Source of the DNA: Microbacteriaceae bacterium
GTDB lineage: Bacteria > Actinomycetota > Actinomycetes > Actinomycetales > Microbacteriaceae
DNA: 43,754 bases
Direction: 5' to 3'
Assembly (NCBI GenBank): GCA_003852775.1
Contig: RDDZ01000033.1
Span: forward strand, 1-43,754
Shown: positions 15,082-24,853 of the stretch, one piece after another
How positions within the stretch are numbered: the stretch's first letter is position 1
Layout: the number at the start of each line of letters is the position of its first letter
Notes under the pieces: model-generated
The model's input: the letters and a program-made list of their open reading frames with translations, nothing else
What the model was told of the DNA's origin: nothing
Database searches by the model: none
Translations under genes and position numbers: made by a program

Positions 15082-17271
15082 ATGGCCAACATGCAGGGCG
15101 CCCCCTCGTCGCAGGAGGAGCCCAAGAGCGCCCTCGAGCAGTACGGCATCAACCTCACCGAGATCGCCAAGAGCGGCAAGCTCGACCCGGTCATCGGTCG
15201 CGATGCCGAGATCCGCCGCGTGAGCCAGGTGCTCACCCGGCGCACCAAGAACAACCCCGTGCTCATCGGCGAGCCCGGCGTCGGCAAGACGGCCGTCGTC
15301 GAGGGGCTCGCACAGCGCATCGTCGCGGGCGACGTGGCCGACTCGCTCAAGGGGAAGCAGCTCGTGTCGCTCGACCTCGCCGCGCTCGTCGCGGGCGCCA
15401 AGTACCGGGGAGAGTTCGAGGAGCGGCTCAAGGCCGTCCTCAAGGAGATCAACGACTCCGACGGCCAGATCATCACCTTCATCGACGAGCTCCACACCCT
15501 CATGGGCGCAGGAGGCGGCGAGGGCTCGGTCGCGGCCGCGAACATGCTCAAGCCCATGCTCGCGCGCGGCGAGCTGCGCATGATCGGCGCGACGACCCTC
15601 AACGAGTACCGCGAGTACATCGAGAAGGATGCCGCCCTCGAGCGCCGCTTCCAGCAGGTCTACGTGGGCGAGCCGTCCGTCGAGGACACCATCGCCATCC
15701 TGCGCGGCCTCAAGGAGCGCTACGAGGCCCACCACAAGGTCGCGATCGCCGACAGCGCGCTCGTCGCCGCGGCGACGCTCTCGAACCGCTACATCACGGC
15801 CCGCCAGCTCCCCGACAAGGCGATCGACCTCATCGACGAGGCGGCGAGCCGCCTCAAGATGGAGATCGACTCGAGCCCCGTCGAGATCGACGAGCTCAAG
15901 CGCGCCGTCGACCGCCTCAAGATCGAGGAGCTCGCGCTCAAGAAGGAGAAGGACCCCGCCTCGAAGGAGCGCCTCGAGAAGCTCCGCGCCGACATGGCGG
16001 TCAAGGAGCAGCAGCTCGACGCCCTCCAGACCCGCTGGCAGGCGGAGAAGAGCTCGCTGCACAGCGTCGGCGACCTGAAGTCGCGCCTCAACGACGCCCG
16101 GATCGAGCTCGACCGCGCGATGCGCGAGCAGCGCTACCAGGACGCGTCGAAGCTCAACTACGAGACGATCCCGGCCATCGAGCAGCAGCTCCTGCAGGCC
16201 GAGGCGATCGAGCAGCAGGGCCCGCGCATGGTCAACGACCAGGTGACCGACGAGGACATCGCGGCCGTCGTCGCAGCGTGGACGGGCATCCCGGTCGACA
16301 AGCTGCGCCAAGGAGAGACCGAGAAACTGCTCGGACTCGAGGCGGAGCTCGGCAAGCGGCTCATCGGCCAGCGCGACGCCGTGCGCGCGGTCGCGGAGGC
16401 CGTGCGCCGCACGCGCGCCGGCATCTCCGACCCCGACCGCCCGACCGGCTCGTTCCTGTTCCTCGGCCCGACCGGCGTCGGCAAGACGGAGCTCGCGAAG
16501 GCGCTCGCGGAGTACCTCTTCGACGACGAGAAGGCGCTCGTGCGCATCGACATGTCGGAGTACGGCGAGAAGTTCGCGGTGTCGCGCCTCGTCGGAGCCC
16601 CTCCCGGCTACATCGGCTACGAGCAGGGAGGCCAGCTCACGGAGGCCGTGCGGCGCCGTCCGTACTCGGTCATCCTGCTCGACGAGGTCGAGAAGGCGCA
16701 CCCCGAGGTCTTCGACGTGCTGCTCCAGGTGCTCGACGACGGCCGCCTGACCGACGGTCAGGGTCGCACGGTCGACTTCCGCAACACGATCCTGATCCTC
16801 ACCTCGAACCTCGGCAGTCAGGTGCTGATCGACCGCGACATGAGCTGGGAGCGGAAGCAGGACGCCGTTCAGGAGCTCGTGCGCCAGGCCTTCAAGCCCG
16901 AGTTCGTGAACCGCCTCGACGACATCGTCGTGTTCGCGCCGCTGTCAGAGGCCGACCTCGGCCAGATCGTGTCGCTCTACGTCGACCGGCTCGAGCGCCG
17001 ACTCGCGGAGCGCCGCCTCCAGCTCGCGGTCACCCCGGATGCGCGGGCCTGGCTCGCGGAGAGCGGCTACGACCCGATCTACGGTGCGCGCCCGCTCCGC
17101 CGCCTCATGCAGCACGAGATCGACGACCGCCTCGCGAAGGCCTTGCTCGCGGGGGAGATCCGCGACGGCGACACCGTGCGCGTCGACCTCGACCGGGCGG
17201 CCGGCGGCCTGTCGGTCTCGCGCTTCGAGGCGCCCGGGCTGTCGACCGGCGAGACGCCCATCGCGCTCTGA
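15082..17271 (+). CDS. clpB: Disaggregase ClpB lacking the Clp N-domain
   Basis: A 729-residue double-AAA+ chaperone that, with DnaK, pulls apart protein aggregates. AAA-1 has Walker A GEPGVGKT (Lys69) and Walker B FIDELH. The coiled-coil middle domain (about 275-390) is present. AAA-2 has GPTGVGKT (Lys468), ILLDEVEK and the [16 protein letters not shown] pore/NBD region. Typical ClpB has about 860 residues with a 140-residue N-domain before AAA-1; here AAA-1 begins about 35 residues after the start. The upstream bases hold the HAIR operator, so the N-domain has not been missed. As I remember it, other Microbacteriaceae ClpB proteins share this short form. HspR-controlled. Confidence 0.93.
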   Translation: MANMQGAPSSQEEPKSALEQYGINLTEIAKSGKLDPVIGRDAEIRRVSQVLTRRTKNNPVLIGEPGVGKTAVVEGLAQRIVAGDVADSLKGKQLVSLDLAALVAGAKYRGEFEERLKAVLKEINDSDGQIITFIDELHTLMGAGGGEGSVAAANMLKPMLARGELRMIGATTLNEYREYIEKDAALERRFQQVYVGEPSVEDTIAILRGLKERYEAHHKVAIADSALVAAATLSNRYITARQLPDKAIDLIDEAASRLKMEIDSSPVEIDELKRAVDRLKIEELALKKEKDPASKERLEKLRADMAVKEQQLDALQTRWQAEKSSLHSVGDLKSRLNDARIELDRAMREQRYQDASKLNYETIPAIEQQLLQAEAIEQQGPRMVNDQVTDEDIAAVVAAWTGIPVDKLRQGETEKLLGLEAELGKRLIGQRDAVRAVAEAVRRTRAGISDPDRPTGSFLFLGPTGVGKTELAKALAEYLFDDEKALVRIDMSEYGEKFAVSRLVGAPPGYIGYEQGGQLTEAVRRRPYSVILLDEVEKAHPEVFDVLLQVLDDGRLTDGQGRTVDFRNTILILTSNLGSQVLIDRDMSWERKQDAVQELVRQAFKPEFVNRLDDIVVFAPLSEADLGQIVSLYVDRLERRLAERRLQLAVTPDARAWLAESGYDPIYGARPLRRLMQHEIDDRLAKALLAGEIRDGDTVRVDLDRAAGGLSVSRFEAPGLSTGETPIAL

Positions 17272-17336
17272 CCCGCTGATGTCGGCGTCGCGCTCGCAGA
17301 CGCGCCCGGTCGCTTGTGGGGAAGCCACTAACGGGG

Positions 17337-19307
17337 TCAGCGCGCGCGCACGAGCTCCGCGATGCGAGCGGGCCCGCCCGGGTTCTGCAGGCTCGTCGTG
17401 TCGCCGAGGGGCCGGCCGTCGACGATGTCGCGCAGCAGGCGGCGCATGATCTTGCCCGAGCGGGTCTTCGGCAGCTCCGGCACCAGGTGGATGTCGCGCG
17501 GCTTCGCGATCGGGCCGATCGCGGACGCGACGTGCGCGCGCAGTTCGGCCACGGCATCCGGTCCCGCCTCGCGCGACGGGATGACGAACGCCACGATCGC
17601 CTCGCCCGTCACGGGGTCGTCGGCCCCCGTCACGCCGGCCTCGCCCACGAGCGGATGCGCGACGAGCGCCGACTCGATCTCGATCGTGGAGAGGCGGTGT
17701 CCCGAGACGTTGATGACGTCGTCGACGCGGCCGAGCAGCCACACGTCGCCGTCGGCGTCGGCCTTCGCGCCGTCGCCCGAGAAGAAGTAGCCGCGGTCGG
17801 CGAAGCGACGCCAGTACGAGTCGAGGTAGCGCTGCGGATCGCCCCACACGGTGCGGGCGAGCGAGGGGAACGGCTGCGGGATCACGAGATAGCCGCCCGC
17901 GCCGGGCGGCACGGGGTCGCCTTGCTCGTCGACGACGAGCGTCGACAGACCGGGCAGCGCCCTCGTCGCGGAGCCGGGCTTGATCGTCGACAGGCCCGGG
18001 ATGGGCGCCATGATCGCGGCACCCGTCTCCGACTGCCACCACGTGTCGACGATGGGCGCGCGGCCCGCGCCGATGTTCTCGCGGAACCACACCCACGCCT
18101 CGGGGTTGATCGCCTCGCCGACCGAGCCGAGCAGGCGGATGCTCGAGAGGTCGAACTCGCCGGGCACGCCGTCCGGGAACCACGTCATGAGCGTGCGCAC
18201 GAGGGTGGGGGCCGTGTAGTACACCGTGACGCCGTAGCGTTCGATGATCTCGAAGTGGCGCGTGGGCCGCGGGGTGTCGGGCGTGCCCTCGTAGATCACC
18301 TGCGTCGTCGCGTTGCTGAGGGGGCCGTAGATCTCGTAGGTGTGGGCGGTGACCCAGGCGAGGTCGGCGGTGCACCAGTGCACGTCGTCGGGCTTCGCGT
18401 CGAACGCCGCCCAGTGGGTCCACGACGCCTGCGTGAGGTAGCCGCCGCTCGTGTGCACGAGGCCCTTCGGCTTCCCGGTCGTGCCCGAGGTGTAGATGAT
18501 GAACAGCGGCGTCTCGGCGGGGAACGCCTCGGCCTCGTGGGTGACGGGCTGGCGATCGACGAGCTCGTGCCACCACACGTCGCGACCCTCGGTCCACGCG
18601 ATGTCGCTGCCCGTGCGGCGCACCACGAGGACGTGCTCGACGTGCTCGAGCCCGGCGACCGCGGCATCCGCGTTGTCCTTCACGGGCACCGCCTTGCCGC
18701 GGCGGAACTGGCCGTCGGTCGTCACGAGCAGCTTCGCGCGCGTGTCCTCGACGCGGAAGCGCAGCGCGTCGGCCGAGAAGCCGCCGAACACGAGCGAGTG
18801 GATGGCACCGATGCGCGCGATCGCGAGCGTCACGATGATCGTCTCGAGCAGCACCGGCAGGTAGACGACGACGCGGTCGCCCGTGCGGATGCCGAGCTCG
18901 GTGAGCGCGTTCGCGGCCTTCGCGACCTCTCGCTGCAGCTCGGCGAAGGTGAGGCTGCGGGTGTCGCCCGGCTCGCCCTCCCAGTGCAGCGCGACCTTGT
19001 CGCCGAGCCCGGCGTCGACGTGACGGTCGACGCAGTTGACGGCGACGTTGAGCGTGCCGTCGGCGAACCACTCGGCGCGCGGCGGCTGCAGGGTGCCGTC
19101 CTCGGCGCGGGCCGGCGTCCAGTCGAGGCCGCGCGTGAACGGGGTCGCCCAGGTGAGACGGCGGGCGGCCTCCACCCAGAACGCCTCGGGGTCGGCGGCG
19201 GCGCGCTCCCAGGCGTCGGGGCCCACGTTCGAGGTTGCCGCGAGTTCGGGCGGGGGAGCGTAGGCCCGCGTCTCCACCAGCAGCTCTCGAATCGGCGCGT
19301 TCGTCAC
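17337..19307 (-). CDS. acs: Acetyl-CoA synthetase (AMP-forming)
   Basis: A 656-residue adenylate-forming enzyme making acetyl-CoA from acetate, ATP and CoA. The P-loop-like signature is IYTSGTTGKPKGLVH and the adenylate-binding motif DTWWQSETG lies downstream. The C-terminal catalytic-lysine motif LPKTRSGKIMRRLLR is where Gcn5-type acetylation switches such enzymes off. Length equals typical Acs when GTG 19307 is used; longer in-frame upstream codons would add an implausible Arg/Ser-rich tail. A TACCGT hexamer sits seven bases before this GTG. Convergent with clpB across a 65-base gap with only a weak hairpin. Confidence 0.95.
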   Translation of the reverse strand: MTNAPIRELLVETRAYAPPPELAATSNVGPDAWERAAADPEAFWVEAARRLTWATPFTRGLDWTPARAEDGTLQPPRAEWFADGTLNVAVNCVDRHVDAGLGDKVALHWEGEPGDTRSLTFAELQREVAKAANALTELGIRTGDRVVVYLPVLLETIIVTLAIARIGAIHSLVFGGFSADALRFRVEDTRAKLLVTTDGQFRRGKAVPVKDNADAAVAGLEHVEHVLVVRRTGSDIAWTEGRDVWWHELVDRQPVTHEAEAFPAETPLFIIYTSGTTGKPKGLVHTSGGYLTQASWTHWAAFDAKPDDVHWCTADLAWVTAHTYEIYGPLSNATTQVIYEGTPDTPRPTRHFEIIERYGVTVYYTAPTLVRTLMTWFPDGVPGEFDLSSIRLLGSVGEAINPEAWVWFRENIGAGRAPIVDTWWQSETGAAIMAPIPGLSTIKPGSATRALPGLSTLVVDEQGDPVPPGAGGYLVIPQPFPSLARTVWGDPQRYLDSYWRRFADRGYFFSGDGAKADADGDVWLLGRVDDVINVSGHRLSTIEIESALVAHPLVGEAGVTGADDPVTGEAIVAFVIPSREAGPDAVAELRAHVASAIGPIAKPRDIHLVPELPKTRSGKIMRRLLRDIVDGRPLGDTTSLQNPGGPARIAELVRAR

Positions 19308-19404
19308 GCGACCGACGGTAACCCGGCCGCCGCGCCCGCCCGAATCCGCCCGAAACGCTGTGTCACACGCGACGGACGCCGCGTAGGTGTGCGCGCGCCG
19401 CGGA

Positions 19405-20415
19405 CTATCGCGGCGTCGAAGCCAGCGCGGGGATGACGACCTTCTCGAACAGCTCCACACCCGAACGGTCGTAGGCCGAGTCGGGGAAGTAGTGGATGCT
19501 GTAGCCGAGCCCGAGCTCCTTGCGCTCGCGGAGCACCTCGATGGCGCGCTCGGGCGTGCCGGCGAGACCCTCCTTGGAGTCCGGACGGTAGTACTGCTCG
19601 ACGACCGCCGCGGCCTTCTCCGCGCCGATCCGCGAGGTCAGGCGCTCCTCGTAGGCCTCGACCTTGCGCCTCACGTCGGCGTCGTCCTCGCCGATGATCG
19701 TGCTGAAGTTGCTCGAGCGCGTGATCGACTCGAAGTCCCGGCCGAGCTTCTCGCAGTGCCCGCGCAGGATCTCGCTCTTGCGGGCGAACTCGGCCGCCCC
19801 GCCGTTGAAGTTCGTGTACGACGCGTACTGCGCCGCGATCTTGAGCGTCACCTTCTCGCCGCCGCCTGCGACCCAGATCGGGATGCCGCCCTCCTGCAGA
19901 GGGCGCGGCTCGACGATCGCGCCGTCGATCTGCCAGAACTCGCCGTCGAGGCTCGCCCGCCCGGTCGTCCACGCCTGGTGCATGACCTCGACGCCCTCAC
20001 GGAGCGCGCGGAGGCGGGCCGGCGCCTCCGGGAAGCCGTACCCGTACGCGCGCCATTCGTGCTCGTACCAGCCGGCGCCGATGCCCATCTCGACGCGGCC
20101 GTTCGAGATGAGGTCGACGGTCGCGGCGACCTTCGCGAGGTAGGCCGGGTTGCGGTAGGCGACGCACGTGCACATCTGGCCGAGGCGGATGCGCGAGGTC
20201 GACGCCGCGAAGGCGGCCATGAGCGTCCACGCCTCGTGCGTGGCCTCCTCGCTCGCCACGGGGGTCGTGTGGAAGTGGTCGTACACCCAGAGCGACTCCC
20301 ACGGGCCGGCCTCGGCCTGCTGGGCGAGGTCGTGCATCACGCCCCACTGGCGGGCGGGGTCGATGCCCACGAGGTCGAAACGCCACCCCTGGGGGATGAA
20401 GATGCCGAATTTCAC
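19405..20415 (-). CDS. LLM-class flavin/F420-dependent oxidoreductase
   Basis: A 336-residue luciferase-like TIM-barrel enzyme. Typical blocks are MKFGIFIPQG at the start, WESLWVYDHFH, ATVDLISNGRVEMGIGAGWYEHE and PIWVAGGGEKVTLKIAAQYA. Such proteins use reduced FMN or F420 to oxidise or reduce diverse substrates; the cofactor cannot be chosen from sequence alone. The GTG start overlaps the stop of the upstream acyl-CoA ligase by four bases, implying coupled translation and a shared pathway, perhaps on an acyl-CoA or a lipid-like acid. Substrate unknown. Confidence 0.87.
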   Translation of the reverse strand: MKFGIFIPQGWRFDLVGIDPARQWGVMHDLAQQAEAGPWESLWVYDHFHTTPVASEEATHEAWTLMAAFAASTSRIRLGQMCTCVAYRNPAYLAKVAATVDLISNGRVEMGIGAGWYEHEWRAYGYGFPEAPARLRALREGVEVMHQAWTTGRASLDGEFWQIDGAIVEPRPLQEGGIPIWVAGGGEKVTLKIAAQYASYTNFNGGAAEFARKSEILRGHCEKLGRDFESITRSSNFSTIIGEDDADVRRKVEAYEERLTSRIGAEKAAAVVEQYYRPDSKEGLAGTPERAIEVLRERKELGLGYSIHYFPDSAYDRSGVELFEKVVIPALASTPR

Positions 20416-22118
20416 TTGCTGCTCTTCTCTGCTCCGGACTCGATCAGCTGGTCGCGCACCTTCCGGCGCAGCACCTTGCCGATCATGGACTTGGGCAGCT
20501 CGTCGACGAGGTGCACGCGGCGCGGCACCTTGTACGCGGCGAGCTGCTGCTTCGCCCACGCGCGCAGCGCATCCGTGTCGATGCGGGCGCCCGGCTCGGG
20601 CACGATCGCGGCGACGACGTGCTCGCCGTCGCGCGCGTTCGGGATGCCGACGATCGCGACGTCGGCGACGCCGTCGTACTTGCGCAGCATCTCCTCGACC
20701 TCGGAGGGCGACACGTTGAAGCCGCCGGTGATCACGAGCTCCTTGACGCGGTCGGTGATCGTCACGAAGCCGTCGTCGTCGACCGTCACGATGTCGCCCG
20801 TGCGGAACCAGCCGTCGCTGAACACCTCGGCGGTGGCCTCGGGCTTGTCCCAGTACCCCGAGAAGACCTGCGGGCCCTTCACGAGCAGCTCGCCGGGGGT
20901 GCCGGGCTCGACGTCGACCGTCGGGTCGTCGGGGTCGACGACGCGCACCTCGGTGCCGGGCAGCGGCAGGCCGACGGTGCCCGCGCGGCGGTTCGGCGCG
21001 ACGGGGTTCGCCATGAGCACGGGGGAGCACTCGGAGAGCCCGTAGCCCTCCACGAGGTAGCCGCCCGTGAGCTCCTCCCACGGCTCGACGACCTCCTTCG
21101 AGAGCGGCATGGCACCCGAGATGGCGATCTCGATGCCCGTGAGCGAGACGCCCTTCTCCCCCGCGGCCTTGCGCAGCCGGTCGTAGAGCGGCGGCACCGC
21201 GGGCAGGAACGTCGGCGGGCGCTTCTTGAACACCGGGATGACCAGGTCGGGGTCGGGCTTCGGGAACAGCACGAGGCGCGCCCCCATGCTCATCGCGAAG
21301 GTGAGGCTCAGGGTGAGGCCGTAGGCGTGGAACAGCGGCAGCACGGCGTGGACGGATGCGGTGCCGCGCGGGATCGACGGCACCCACGCGCGCGCCTGGG
21401 CGGCGTTCGCCATGAGGTTGCGGTGGCTGAGGGTCGCGCCCTTGGGGCTCCCGGTCGTGCCGCTCGTGTACTGGATGAGCGCGACGTCCTCGGCCGCGGG
21501 ACGCGGGACCGTGTCGGGGATCTCCGGGCCGTCGAGCAGCTTCTCCCACGGCGTCGTGCCTTGCACCTCGGTCGTGAGCTCGGCGCGGGCCTTGCGGGCC
21601 TTGTCGATCGGCAGCTTGAGCATGGCGCGCATCTTGAGCGGGAACGCGCGCGTCATGTCGACCGACACGATCGCGTCGAGGGCGAGGTCGCTCGGGAAGT
21701 CCTGCAGCGTCGGCACCGTCTTGTCCCACGCGATCGCGATGCGCGCGCGGTGGTCCTCGAACTGGTGGCGCAGCTCGCGCGGCGTGTAGAGCGGGTTGTG
21801 CTCGACGACGATCGCGCCGAGGCGCAGCACCGCGTAGAACGCGACGACGTGCTGGGGGCAGTTCGGCAGGATGATCGCGACGCGGTCGCCGGCCTTCACG
21901 CCGAGGCGGCGCAGGCCCTCCGCCGCGCGGCGGATCTGGTCGCCGAGCTCGGCGTAGGTCGTCTCGCGCGTGAAGAACTCGAGCGCAACGTTGTCCGGGT
22001 ACTGCTCCACCGACTCCGCGATGAGGTTCGACAGCGACCCCGGGGGGATCTCGAGCTCATGCGGCACGCCGGGGGCGTAGGAGTCGAGCCAGGGCTTCTC
22101 TGCGGGCGACCTCGTCAC
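20412..22118 (-). CDS. fadD: Long-chain fatty-acid-CoA ligase
   Basis: A 568-residue adenylate-forming enzyme. The ATP signature is LIQYTSGTTGSPKGATLSH. The YGLSECSPV and GWFRTGDIVTVDDDGFVTITDR motifs are those of FadD-type ligases, and the C-terminal lysine motif is LPKSMIGKVLRRKVRDQL. It activates long-chain fatty acids to acyl-CoA at the membrane for beta-oxidation or lipid synthesis. GTG 22118 follows a TAGGCT hexamer by six bases. Coupled by a four-base overlap to the LLM oxidoreductase. Confidence 0.92.
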   Translation of the reverse strand: MTRSPAEKPWLDSYAPGVPHELEIPPGSLSNLIAESVEQYPDNVALEFFTRETTYAELGDQIRRAAEGLRRLGVKAGDRVAIILPNCPQHVVAFYAVLRLGAIVVEHNPLYTPRELRHQFEDHRARIAIAWDKTVPTLQDFPSDLALDAIVSVDMTRAFPLKMRAMLKLPIDKARKARAELTTEVQGTTPWEKLLDGPEIPDTVPRPAAEDVALIQYTSGTTGSPKGATLSHRNLMANAAQARAWVPSIPRGTASVHAVLPLFHAYGLTLSLTFAMSMGARLVLFPKPDPDLVIPVFKKRPPTFLPAVPPLYDRLRKAAGEKGVSLTGIEIAISGAMPLSKEVVEPWEELTGGYLVEGYGLSECSPVLMANPVAPNRRAGTVGLPLPGTEVRVVDPDDPTVDVEPGTPGELLVKGPQVFSGYWDKPEATAEVFSDGWFRTGDIVTVDDDGFVTITDRVKELVITGGFNVSPSEVEEMLRKYDGVADVAIVGIPNARDGEHVVAAIVPEPGARIDTDALRAWAKQQLAAYKVPRRVHLVDELPKSMIGKVLRRKVRDQLIESGAEKSSK

Positions 22119-22124
22119 CCGTCG

Positions 22125-22130
22125 AGCCTA
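22125..22130 (-). promoter_or_regulatory. -10 hexamer of leaderless fadD transcript
   Basis: TAGGCT on the minus strand, six bases before GTG 22118. Confidence 0.6.
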
Positions 22131-22150
22131 CGCCGCCGCGTATGCGCCCC

Positions 22151-22660
22151 TCACTCCCCGTGCGGGTCGAAGCGCTTCGAGACGGTCTCGGCGTCGCCGC
22201 GGTAGTCGCGGAACCCGAGCGACGCGTAGAACGCGAGGCCGCCCGTGTTCTCGCGGCGGATGGTCGCGTCGATCGCCGTGACGCCGGCCCGCCGCGCGGC
22301 CTCCGCGGTGCGGGCGAAGAGCGCCTGACCGATGCCGCGCCGGTGGTGGGCGGCGGAGACGTAGGTGGAGATGAACGCCCAGTCGGCGGGCAGCGGATGC
22401 TCGCCCGTCCACTCGGGGTCCGACCACTCGAGCGCCTGGAACCCCGCGACCTCGCCGCCGACGAGCGCCACGAAGCACGAGACTCCGCGGGGCACCTCGA
22501 TGAAGGTCTCGCGGATGCGGCGGGCGTCGAACGGCTCGCGGTGCGAGGTCGTGCCGCCGATCGCGATGAGCTCGTCGAGCAGGTGCGCCATCGGCTCGGC
22601 GTCGTCGGCCCGCGCCGGGCGGACGACGGCCGCCGTGGACGGGTCGTCGGTGACGCTCAT
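22151..22660 (-). CDS. GNAT-family N-acetyltransferase
   Basis: A 169-residue Gcn5-related acetyltransferase. The acetyl-CoA binding motif is ISTYVSAAHHRRGIGQALFA (Q/RxxGxG/A), and the C-terminal part has NTGGLAFYASLGFRDY. It moves an acetyl group from acetyl-CoA to an amine; the acceptor is unknown. The ATG at 22660 overlaps the stop of the OsmC-family gene by four bases, so the two are coupled. The first 20 residues are a variable leader. Confidence 0.88.
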   Translation of the reverse strand: MSVTDDPSTAAVVRPARADDAEPMAHLLDELIAIGGTTSHREPFDARRIRETFIEVPRGVSCFVALVGGEVAGFQALEWSDPEWTGEHPLPADWAFISTYVSAAHHRRGIGQALFARTAEAARRAGVTAIDATIRRENTGGLAFYASLGFRDYRGDAETVSKRFDPHGE

Positions 22661-23139
22661 GTCTCCGCTCCCTCCCGCACACGGTAGGTCGCCTCGTGCT
22701 CGATGGGGAAGGCGACCGAGCGGCCGATGAAGCAGTAGCGGTGGATCTCGGCGTGGATCGCGTCGGCGCGTGCGGGGTCGTCGCCCGGCGCGAGCGTGAT
22801 CTCGGGCCGCAGGATCGCGCGCTCGAAGCGCCCCACGCCGTCCGCCGTGCCCTCGCCGATGCCGAGCGGTCGGTCGACGTACCCGTGCACGGTGATCCCG
22901 GCGCGGCTCGCGAGGTGCAGGTACCAGAGCATGTGGCACGACGACACGGCCGCGAGCAGCAGGTCCTCGGGGTTGTACTTGGCGGGGTCGCCGCCGAGGA
23001 GGGGGTCGTTGGAGCACGAGACGACCCCCTTCCCCGGCGCCGCCAGGTCCCACGTGCGGTCGTAGGCGCGGTAGTGCGCCGTGCCCTCCCCGCGGTCGCC
23101 CGTCCACACGATCTGCGTCTCGTAGTCGTGCCGTATCAT
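22657..23139 (-). CDS. OsmC-family peroxide-reductase-like protein
   Basis: A 160-residue OsmC/Ohr-fold protein. The core is PEDLLLAAVSSCHMLWYLHLASRAGI with one of the reactive cysteines, and the second conserved Cys is near residue 136 in HRYCFIG. The fold reduces organic hydroperoxides using two cysteines, which both appear present. The sequence resembles the YhfA-like/OsmC general branch more than Ohr. It is followed by, and overlaps, the GNAT gene. Likely a stress-protection protein in the cytoplasm. Confidence 0.87.
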   Translation of the reverse strand: MIRHDYETQIVWTGDRGEGTAHYRAYDRTWDLAAPGKGVVSCSNDPLLGGDPAKYNPEDLLLAAVSSCHMLWYLHLASRAGITVHGYVDRPLGIGEGTADGVGRFERAILRPEITLAPGDDPARADAIHAEIHRYCFIGRSVAFPIEHEATYRVREGAET

Positions 23140-23172
23140 CCGTCTCCTCTCGTCTCTCGTCGTCGACCGCGG

Positions 23173-23913
23173 TCAGCGCCAGCGGAACAGCCGCGCCGCG
23201 AACGCGGCGGGGACGATCGCCCACACGATGAGCACCACGACGGTCATCAGCGGGAGCTCGCCCTCGAACCACGCGGAGAAGACGCCCTGCGTCATCGCGC
23301 CCGGGGGGATGACGGACCCCACGTCGCGCAGCGCCTGCGGCATGAGCGGCCCCGGCGTCCAGACCCCGGCGAACAGCAGACCGGCCATGAACAGGAGCGC
23401 CCCCGATCCGTAGGCGATCGGCACGTTCGCGGCGACGGCCGCGATGAGCGAGCCGAGCGACATGAGCGACATCGCGCCGAGCGCCGCGACGAGCACGAGC
23501 GCCCCCGGGTTCTCGGGTGCGGGCACGCCGATCACCCACACGGCGAGCGCGCACAGGGCGCCCATCGCGAGCACGAGGCACACGACCGACACGACCCACT
23601 GGGACAGCAGCACGCGGCCCGCGCCGGCGGGCGTCGCGTCGAGTCGGCGCAGCATCCCGGTCTCCCGGTAGCCGGCGATCGACGCCGGGTAGTTGGTGAG
23701 CGCGACGCTCATCGCGGCGACGAGGAGGGCGATCGCGGCGAAGTGGTCGATCGCCGTGCGCCCGTCCGCGTCGACGGGTGTGCGCGTGCCGGGGATGAGG
23801 TAGGCCTGCAGCAGTAGGAGCCCGAAAGGCACCACGAGGATCATGACGAGCGCCGTGGGATTGCGCATCAGCTGGATCCGGTCCATCCGCACGAGTGCGG
23901 CGAGCTCACGCAT
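23173..23913 (-). CDS. ABC-2 type transporter permease
   Basis: A 246-residue membrane protein with six predicted helices, beginning MRELAALVRMDRIQLMRNP. It has the ABC-2 hallmark GYRETGMLRRLDATPAGAGRVLLSQWVV between helices 2 and 3. Pairs with the ATP-binding protein encoded two bases upstream to form an exporter of the drug/lipid type (DrrAB-like). ATG 23913 is chosen because it begins the amphipathic N-terminus typical of these permeases. Substrate unknown. Confidence 0.9.
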   Translation of the reverse strand: MRELAALVRMDRIQLMRNPTALVMILVVPFGLLLLQAYLIPGTRTPVDADGRTAIDHFAAIALLVAAMSVALTNYPASIAGYRETGMLRRLDATPAGAGRVLLSQWVVSVVCLVLAMGALCALAVWVIGVPAPENPGALVLVAALGAMSLMSLGSLIAAVAANVPIAYGSGALLFMAGLLFAGVWTPGPLMPQALRDVGSVIPPGAMTQGVFSAWFEGELPLMTVVVLIVWAIVPAAFAARLFRWR

Positions 23914-23915
23914 GG

Positions 23916-24674
23916 TCAGTTCCTCCTCGTCCCGGCGGCGTCCGACCGCCGCTCGATCAGCTCCAGGTAGGCGTCCTGCAGGGAGCGGCGCCCGCCGTCC
24001 GGCGCCGTGGGCGCGAGCTCGTGCAGCTCGTGGGGCGTGCCCGTGAAGATCGTGCGGCCCTCGAGCACGACCGTCAGCCGGTCGCACAGGCGCTCGACCT
24101 CGTCGAGGGCGTGCGACACGAGCAGCACCGTGATGCCGCCGCCGCTCACGCGTTCCACGAGCTCCCACATCGCGAGCCGCGCCTGCGGGTCGAGCCCCGT
24201 CGTGAGCTCGTCGAGCACGACGATGCGGGGCGAGCCGACGAGCGCGAGCGCGATCGACAGGCGTTGGCGCTGCCCGCCCGAGAGCGTGCCGACGCGCGCG
24301 CGCGCGAGCGGGGTGAGCCCGGTCTCGTCCATGAGCCGTGCCACGTCCCGCGGCGCCGGGTAGAGCCGCGCGAACACCTCGAGCACCTCGCGCACGCGGA
24401 GCGCGTTCGGCAGCACGGACGACTGGAGCTGGTAGCCCACGAGCTGCCGGATGGCGCCGCGGTCGACGTGCGGGGTGCGCGTGAGCACCTCGACCGTGCC
24501 GCTCGTGGGGCGCTGCGCGCCGACGATGCACTCGATCGTCGTCGTCTTGCCTGCCCCGTTCGGGCCGAGGATGCCGAAGATCTCGCCCTGCCGCACGGAG
24601 AAGGTGACGTCGTGGAGCACCTCGGTCGACCCGAACGTCTTCCGCAGCTCGCGGACCTCGACTGCAGTGGTCAT
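23916..24674 (-). CDS. ABC transporter ATP-binding protein
   Basis: A 252-residue ABC ATPase. Walker A is GPNGAGKTTT, the signature is LSGGQRQRL, Walker B is IVVLDELTTGLDP (Glu at the catalytic position) and the switch His is in LLVSHALDEVERL. Closest in style to DrrA/CcmA exporters. The ATG at 24674 is used rather than an in-frame ATG 42 bases earlier, because the family starts with the beta-strand VEVRELRKTFG. A ribosome site GGAG precedes it. Divergent from the HTH gene at 24854 across a 179-base gap with repeated TGTCAA elements. Confidence 0.92.
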   Translation of the reverse strand: MTTAVEVRELRKTFGSTEVLHDVTFSVRQGEIFGILGPNGAGKTTTIECIVGAQRPTSGTVEVLTRTPHVDRGAIRQLVGYQLQSSVLPNALRVREVLEVFARLYPAPRDVARLMDETGLTPLARARVGTLSGGQRQRLSIALALVGSPRIVVLDELTTGLDPQARLAMWELVERVSGGGITVLLVSHALDEVERLCDRLTVVLEGRTIFTGTPHELHELAPTAPDGGRRSLQDAYLELIERRSDAAGTRRN

Positions 24675-24693
24675 CTCCGCACCGTCCCGATCG

Positions 24694-24830
24694 TTGTCAA
24701 TGGGGGATTTACACACCGATGATGCAGGGCGCTCGCCCGTGCTGTCAACCCCGGGGTGTCGCCCGAGGGTGTCGGGCCGCCCGGGACGCTGTGCGCGGCG
24801 GCGGGCATCCTGTAACCTCCCTATTGACAG
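24694..24830. promoter_or_regulatory. Divergent promoter region with ATTGACA inverted repeats
   Basis: The gap between the ABC operon and the HTH gene holds TTGTCAAT (24694-24701), TGTCAA (24743-24748) and ATTGACAG (24823-24830). The first and last are inverted with respect to each other and each supplies a TTGACA hexamer pointing to its own gene. They may be operators of the nearby HTH protein, -35 boxes, or both. No matching -10 box is convincing. Confidence 0.35.
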
Positions 24831-24853
24831 AACCGCCGGAAGCGAGGACGGAC

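Noticed and set aside
17272-17336. Terminator between clpB and acs
   Set aside because: Only GTGG/CCAC with a short loop is visible, too weak to call.
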